Shown here one piece after another: positions 59,200-64,000 of a DNA stretch of 64,000 bases. Each line of letters starts with the position of its first letter. Within the stretch, counting starts at the first letter, position 1. The stretch lies in NCBI GenBank assembly GCA_015075075.1, contig JABTVA010000005.1, positions 121,944-185,943 on the forward strand, given 5' to 3'. The DNA comes from Deltaproteobacteria bacterium (lineage in GTDB: Bacteria; Desulfobacterota; GWC2-55-46). Both the position numbers and the translations under genes were made by a program. Under the pieces are notes generated by a model. It worked only from the letters and a program-made list of their open reading frames with translations, was not told the origin of the DNA and did no database searches.

Positions 59200-61713
59200 T
59201 TGAAGAGCATCATAATGGCTGGCGGGTTCGGCACCAGGCTCCGCCCCCTCACGAACAACCTCCCGAAGCCCATGGTGCCTATGGCGAACAGGCCCATGAT
59301 GGAGCACATAATAGGGCTCCTCAAGTCCCACGGGATAAAGGACCTTACCGCGCTCCTTTATTTCCAGCCCGAGATGATATCCGGCCACCTCGGAGACGGG
59401 AGCGCCTTCGGGGTGAAGCTCGACTACATAACGCTCACCGTTGACCTCGGCACAGCCGGTGCTGTCGGGAGCGCCATGAGGAAGATGGGCGGGGGCGGGA
59501 CGACGCTCATCATAAGCGGCGACGTGCTTACTGACATAGACCTCCAGAAGGCGGTAAGCTTCCACAGGGAGAGGAAGGCCGCGGCAACCATAGTCCTCAC
59601 GAGGGTGGAGAACCCGCTCCCCTTCGGCATAGTCATAACCGACGAGGAGGGGAGGATAATCCGGTTCCTCGAGAAGCCGAGCTGGGGCGAGGTCTTCAGC
59701 GACACCATAAATACCGGCATATACATCCTTGAGCAGAAAGTCCTCGATTACATACCAGCCGACAGGGAGTTCGACTTCAGCAAGGACCTCTTCCCGCTCA
59801 TGCTCGACAAGAAGGAGCCCCTTTACGGCTACATAGCCGAGGGCTACTGGAAGGACGTCGGGAGCCTCGAGGAGTACAGGGCCGCGAACATGGACATCCT
59901 CCAGGGAAGCGTCCACGTGGAGGTGCCGGGCGAGAGGATAGACGGCAGGAGGCTCTGGGTCGGCAAGGGCTCGCGCATAGATTTTACAGCCAAGCTCGAA
60001 GGCTCGATAATCATAGGCGAGAACTGCCGGATAGGGGCCGAGGCCAGGATATCGAATTCGATAATCGGGCCCGGCTCCATAGTCGAGGAGGGCGCGGTGA
60101 TCCTCGATTCCGTAATCTGGGACTCGACGAAAGTGGCCCACGGGGCCTCGCTCCACGAGAACGTGGTCGCGCGCGGAAGTGAAATACTTGACCAGGCGCA
60201 CCTGGCCGAGGGCGTCATCGTAAGCGACCATTGCCGCATAGGGAGAAATTCCACCATAAAGGCAAACGTAAAGGTATGGCCCTACAAGGTCGTGGAGGAC
60301 GACGCAACACTCGCATCAAGCCTCATCTGGGGCGAGAAGTGGAGCAGGAACATATTCTCGACCTACGGCGTTACGGGGCTTGCGAACATTGAGCTCTCGC
60401 CGGAGTTCGCGGCCAAGCTCGGGGCCGCCTACGGGGCCTCCCTCAAGAAGGGCGCGGCAGTGTCGACCAGCAGGGACGCGCACAAGACGTCTCGGATGAT
60501 AAACAGGGCCATAATGACCGGCATTCTCTCGACCGGCGTAAACGTCCACGACTACGGAGTGACACCCATGCCGGTCGTGAGGTTCCTTGCGAGGAGCGGG
60601 ACCGAGGCCGGGGGGGTGCATACCAGGAGGTCGCCCTTCGACCCCCAGCTCGTTGACTTGAAGTTCTTCGACGGCAAGGGCCTGGACCTCCACCCCGGAT
60701 ACGAGAAGACGATAGAGAAGCTCTTTTTCAAGGAGGACTTCCTCCGCGCCCCGATGGAAGAGACTGGCGAGATGAGCTTCCCTGTGCACGGCTTCGAATC
60801 CTACCAGAACGGGTTCCTGTCCATGATAGACTCGGAGACCATCTCCAGGGCCGGGTTCAGGTTCGTCGTGGATTATTCCTACGGCTCGTCATCGCGGATA
60901 TTCCCCTACATACTCGGAAAGCTCAACTGCGAGGTCATAGCCCTTAACGCGAACCTCGACGGAAGCAAGACCACCAAGAGCCCGGAGGAGTTCCAGAGGG
61001 CGATGGACCAGCTCTCGTCCATCGTGCGCTCGCTCGACGCGGACATGGGCTTCTATCTCGACGCGGGCGGGGAGAAGGTATTTCTATTCGACGAGACCGG
61101 CGAGGCCCTCGACGGCGACACGGCCCTCAACATAGTCACGCTCCTTGTCCTAAAGTTCAACAAGGAAGCGGGGAGAAAGGGGCACATAGCGGTTCCCGTG
61201 ACCGCCTCCCGAGCCATAGACAGGATGGCCGAGACCTACGGCTTCGGGGTGCGGAGGACCAAGACCACCCCGAGGGGGCAGATGGAGGCCGCGGCAAGCG
61301 AAGGCGCGCTCTTCGTGGGGGAGCAGTCCGGCGGCTTCATATTCCCGGACTTCCAGCCGAACTTCGACGGCATGTACGCGATAGCGAAATTGCTGGAGAT
61401 GCTCTCGAAGCACGGCACGAGGCTCCACAGGCTCATGAGGGAGATACCGCCCTCCATAATAATAAAGGACAGGGTCTCGTGCTCGTTCGAGAGCAAGGGC
61501 ATGGTGATGAGGAGGCTTGCCGAGGACTCGCGGGACCTGGATACCGTGCTCCTCGACGGGATAAAAATAAAATTCGGCGAGGACTGGCTGGTGGCGTACC
61601 CGAGCCAGGACATGCCGTACTTCAACCTCGTGGCCGAGGCCTCGACCGAAGAGGCGGCCCGGTCGCTCGTAAACAAATACGCGGAGAAGATAAAAGGATG
61701 GCAGAGATCCTGA
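59200..61713 (+). CDS. Nucleotidyltransferase / degenerate phosphomannomutase fusion
   Basis: 837 residues. Residues 1-235 are a sugar-nucleotide transferase (MAGGFGTRLRPLTNNLPKPMVPMANRPM), likely mannose-1-phosphate guanylyltransferase. Residues 250-370 are a left-handed beta-helix (IIIGENCRIGAEARISNSIIGPGS). Residues 380-837 have the phosphomannomutase fold, but the phosphoserine loop TASHNP is replaced by VHTRRSPFDPQ (about residue 475), and the metal loop DGDxDR by DAGGEKV. The mutase half is therefore probably not catalytic. TTG start at 59200 after AAGGAGAGAG. Last 16 bases overlap the MBL gene. Involved in polysaccharide or glycoconjugate precursors. Confidence 0.88.
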   Translation: MKSIIMAGGFGTRLRPLTNNLPKPMVPMANRPMMEHIIGLLKSHGIKDLTALLYFQPEMISGHLGDGSAFGVKLDYITLTVDLGTAGAVGSAMRKMGGGGTTLIISGDVLTDIDLQKAVSFHRERKAAATIVLTRVENPLPFGIVITDEEGRIIRFLEKPSWGEVFSDTINTGIYILEQKVLDYIPADREFDFSKDLFPLMLDKKEPLYGYIAEGYWKDVGSLEEYRAANMDILQGSVHVEVPGERIDGRRLWVGKGSRIDFTAKLEGSIIIGENCRIGAEARISNSIIGPGSIVEEGAVILDSVIWDSTKVAHGASLHENVVARGSEILDQAHLAEGVIVSDHCRIGRNSTIKANVKVWPYKVVEDDATLASSLIWGEKWSRNIFSTYGVTGLANIELSPEFAAKLGAAYGASLKKGAAVSTSRDAHKTSRMINRAIMTGILSTGVNVHDYGVTPMPVVRFLARSGTEAGGVHTRRSPFDPQLVDLKFFDGKGLDLHPGYEKTIEKLFFKEDFLRAPMEETGEMSFPVHGFESYQNGFLSMIDSETISRAGFRFVVDYSYGSSSRIFPYILGKLNCEVIALNANLDGSKTTKSPEEFQRAMDQLSSIVRSLDADMGFYLDAGGEKVFLFDETGEALDGDTALNIVTLLVLKFNKEAGRKGHIAVPVTASRAIDRMAETYGFGVRRTKTTPRGQMEAAASEGALFVGEQSGGFIFPDFQPNFDGMYAIAKLLEMLSKHGTRLHRLMREIPPSIIIKDRVSCSFESKGMVMRRLAEDSRDLDTVLLDGIKIKFGEDWLVAYPSQDMPYFNLVAEASTEEAARSLVNKYAEKIKGWQRS

Positions 61714-62343
61714 CATTGCCCGTCGGGCCGCTCGAGGTAAACTGCTACATCGTATGGGACAGGGAGAGCGGCGAAGGGGCCGTTATCGACCCGGGCGGGG
61801 ACGTGGAAGAGATAGAGTCGGCCCTTAAGAAGGATGGCGTGAAGGTAAGGTACATAATAAACACCCACGGCCACTTCGACCACGTGGGCGGGAACGGTCT
61901 CCTTAAATCCGCAATCGGCTCCGAGATAGCCATACACGCGGAAGACGAGCCCCTTCTGGAATACGCCCACGAGCAGGCGGTCATGTTCGGCCTGAAGACC
62001 CCGAAGCAGCCGAAACCGGACATATACCTCGAAGACGGTGTGCTCCTCCGCTTCGGCCCCCTGGGCCTAAAGGTGATACACACGCCGGGACACTCGAAAG
62101 GCGGCGTCTGCCTTTACATGGAGAATGAAGGGGTCCTCTTTACCGGCGACACCCTTTTTGCCGGCTCAATCGGCAGGACGGACTTCGAGGGGGGCTCAAT
62201 GGATGAGCTGATTGATTCCATATTCGAGAGGATACTTCCGCTCGGTAGTAATGTCAGGTGCTTCCGGGGCATGGCCCGGAGTCTACCATAGGGGAAGAGA
62301 GGAGATTAATCCTTTCATCGCCGGGGTCATGAGGGTAAAGTAG
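61698..62343 (+). CDS. MBL-fold hydrolase, glyoxalase II-like (frameshifted at the end)
   Basis: Metallo-beta-lactamase-fold protein of about 215 residues. The dinuclear metal motif is NTHGHFDHVGGN, with the second ligand set in VIHTPGHSKGG and LFTGDTLFAGSIGRTDF. After ERILPLG the frame slips near 62250 and again near 62305; corrected, it reads VLPGHGPESTIGEE and ends NPFIAGVMRVK at TAG 62341-62343. The start overlaps the preceding gene. Hydroxyacylglutathione hydrolase-like; the true thioester substrate is unknown. Confidence 0.88.
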
Positions 62344-62361
62344 AGAAAGGCAGTTTGCTAG

Positions 62362-62465
62362 TTCCCCTCTTTCTTAAAGAGGGGCCAGGGGAGATTATCT
62401 TGTAGGGGCGCTATGCGCACCATTAATAAATCCTCCTTTGTCCCTCTTTAGAAAAGGGGGATATT
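62362..62465. repeat. Repeat E, copy 2
   Basis: Same plan as the copy at 8870: cccctctttcttaaagagggg, then ccaggggagattatc, then ccctctttagaaaaggggga. An insert gcgctatgcgcac lies in the middle. Confidence 0.65.
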
Positions 62466-62603
62466 AACCCGGATTCAGACTGGACAGAAATTTGAGCCTG
62501 GTAGTCAGGCGGTTGGGTCCACTTGAAATAAAGGACGCAAGAAATGGCTTTAGACAAGGCGTACAGTATAAAGACATTTATTGCGTCCTCGTAAAGGCAC
62601 AAC

Positions 62604-63791
62604 ATGAGTTTACTTAAAGGTAAAAAGATCACCCTGGGGGTTACAGGGGCCATATCGGCCTACAAGGCCCTCGAGCTCGCGCGCCTTCTCGTGAAGGAGG
62701 AGGCAATCGTCCGTCCCGTCATGACGAGGTCGGCGACCGAGTTCATCAGCGCCCTGAGCCTATCGACTCTCTGCTGCAACCCGGTCTCGATGGAGCTTTT
62801 CGATTCCATCGGAGAGGCCCGGATAAGCCACATAGAGCTTGCGCAAAAGGCCGACCTCATAATAGTCGCCCCGGCTACCGCGAATTTTATCGGTAAGGCC
62901 GCTGCCGGAATAGCCGACGACCTACTGACGAACATAGCGATGGCCGCCTCGGCCCCGATACTCCTTGCCCCTTCCATGAACACACGGATGTGGGAGAACC
63001 ATGTCGTAAGCGAAAACGTAAAAAAGCTTGAGAGGGCGGGGTATCTCTTCATAGGGCCCGAAGAGGGGGCGCTCGCCTGCGGCTATGAGGGCAAGGGCCG
63101 CCTCGCGAAGGTGGAGGACATACTCGACGCAGCGATGGAGGCCTTGAGCCCCAAGGACCTTAAGGGCGAGAAGGTGCTGGTCACGGCAGGGCCGACGCGC
63201 GAGGCCATAGACCCCGTGCGCTATGTCTCGAACGCCTCGTCAGGCAAGATGGGGTATGCGGTTGCGCGGGCCGCCCGTAGGAGGGGAGCGGAGGTTGTGC
63301 TCGTCTCAGGCCCGACTTACATACCGAAACCCGCCGGGGTCGCGCACGTGCCGGTCACGACTGCGGAGGAGATGCTCGACGCCTGCGAAAGGCACTTCGC
63401 CCAGTCGACGATAGTCGTAATGGCCGCGGCGGTCGCCGACTACCGGCCTACCAAAAGCTATCCGACGAAAGTGAAAAAAGAGGCGAAGACCCTTTCCCTT
63501 GAGATGGAGCGGACGCCGGACGTGCTTAAATACATGGGGAAGCACAAGAAGGAGGGCCAGCTCCTCGTGGGGTTCGCGCTCGAGACCGACGCCCTTGAGG
63601 AGAACGCCAGAAAGAAGCTCAAGGATAAAAATCTCGACCTCGTGGTCGGCAACACCCCCGCAGGGCTCGACAGCGACTTGAACCAGGTGACCCTCATCGA
63701 CCGCGACGGGAAGAAGGCGGTCCTGCCGCCTTTAATGAAGGACGAGGTGGCGGAAAGGATACTGGACCTGGCGGCGGGCCTCAAAAGATGA
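62604..63791 (+). CDS. coaBC: Phosphopantothenoylcysteine decarboxylase / synthetase
   Basis: Bifunctional coenzyme A biosynthesis enzyme. The N-terminal flavoprotein decarboxylase (residues 1-185) has GVTGAISAYKALELARLL, the active-site motif PSMNTRMWEN and the cysteine in LACGYEGKGRL. The CTP-dependent ligase domain starts VLVTAGPTREAIDPVRYVSNASSGKMG and has AAAVADYRP. Full length at 395 residues, frame intact. Confidence 0.97.
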   Translation: MSLLKGKKITLGVTGAISAYKALELARLLVKEEAIVRPVMTRSATEFISALSLSTLCCNPVSMELFDSIGEARISHIELAQKADLIIVAPATANFIGKAAAGIADDLLTNIAMAASAPILLAPSMNTRMWENHVVSENVKKLERAGYLFIGPEEGALACGYEGKGRLAKVEDILDAAMEALSPKDLKGEKVLVTAGPTREAIDPVRYVSNASSGKMGYAVARAARRRGAEVVLVSGPTYIPKPAGVAHVPVTTAEEMLDACERHFAQSTIVVMAAAVADYRPTKSYPTKVKKEAKTLSLEMERTPDVLKYMGKHKKEGQLLVGFALETDALEENARKKLKDKNLDLVVGNTPAGLDSDLNQVTLIDRDGKKAVLPPLMKDEVAERILDLAAGLKR

Positions 63792-63884
63792 TCCCCTGAA
63801 TTCAGCTGCAAATATTTCAGTTCACGCCTATGCCGGACTCTCCTGCCAGATACTCTTTGGATAAAGACTGTTGCTCTGCCGAGT

Positions 63885-64000
63885 TTTTAGTATATGCAAA
63901 GGCCTTTTCCGCACTGCCGTGCGGTTCGAGGGTAAGGCTCGCTTGCTAACCTCCTCCCCGACCCCGTAAACGGGCCCCTAAAGTCGCTTTGCTCCTGACC
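63885..64000 (+). repeat. Repeat B, left arm at the window edge
   Basis: Begins ggccttttccgcactgccgtgcgg and continues to ccccgtaaacgggcccctaaagtcgc, matching the left arm of the copy at 55408. The element is cut off by the end of the window. Confidence 0.8.

Noticed and set aside
59170..60231. Long open frame on the minus strand opposite the NTP-transferase gene
   Set aside because: It mirrors a clear conserved gene in GC-rich DNA, has no start context and is rich in His/Arg/Val/Tyr as antisense frames are. Similar antisense frames oppose metH, purH and lspA.

Overview
The window is 64 kb of mostly high-GC chromosomal DNA from a Gram-negative bacterium. It looks like a member of the Deltaproteobacteria/Desulfobacterota or an allied lineage; this is inferred, not proved. 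Supporting signs are a split F-ATPase with the Fo genes atpZ-I-B-E on their own, an rplM-rpsI-argC run, a short MetH without a reactivation domain, a class V (archaeal-type) FBP aldolase/phosphatase, Mla/MCE lipid-transport genes, a lipid A deacylase-like protein, rpoH under a CIRCE operator, and heavy use of ATA (Ile) and AGG (Arg) codons. No rRNA, tRNA or CRISPR array was seen. One tmRNA gene (ssrA) is present.

Layout: 0.2-3.5 kb lspA-ileS (-); 3.8-5.8 uvrB; 6.2-8.7 short metH; 9.0-11.7 rlmD-like, greA, alpha-carbonic anhydrase; 11.8-15.1 EamA protein, M50-CBS protease and an ABC-2 exporter; 15.2-19.4 small enzymes and membrane proteins (rhodanese, macro domain, methyltransferase, CopD-like, DUF1328, YtxH); 19.5-25.0 FBP aldolase/phosphatase, BCAM0308-like protein, AmrS radical SAM enzyme, UPF0045 protein, rtcA, marC; 25.3-29.4 argC/rpsI/rplM and ligA; 29.5-33.2 flavin reductase, DUF3047, YkuK-like, ComEA-like and PagL-like genes; 33.4-36.6 a compact phage-like cassette (3TM holin, beta-helix tailspike and small genes) ending beside ssrA-smpB; 37.8-42.4 RseC-like, chemoreceptor, rsmB, solo rod protein; 42.9-47.1 tsaC, purE, purD, purH; 47.2-49.3 an AT-rich restriction-modification island; 49.3-50.5 ASKHA corrinoid-activator-like gene; 50.8-55.3 mlaD/F/E-like genes and alr; 55.9-58.7 rpoH and the Fo genes; 59.2-63.8 NTP-transferase/phosphomannomutase-like protein, MBL hydrolase, coaBC.

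Two features colour the whole window. First, at least five families of dispersed structured repeats (called A-E here) fill most intergenic gaps; four of them look like non-autonomous, MITE-like elements with terminal inverted repeats. Second, many genes carry frameshifts or single nonsense codons, including essential ones (ileS, rplM, rpsI, smpB, purD, purH). The lesions cluster in patches and usually repair to a perfect family sequence by adding or removing one base, so most are probably sequencing or assembly errors rather than decay.

Items most worth following up are the phage-derived cassette next to ssrA, the CIRCE-plus-sigma70 promoter of rpoH, the MCE protein with a beta-rich outer-membrane-like tail, the degenerate phosphomannomutase half of the 59.2 kb protein, the DdeI/Bpu10I-like restriction island with a TGA at a glycine position, and the 400-bp repeat B.
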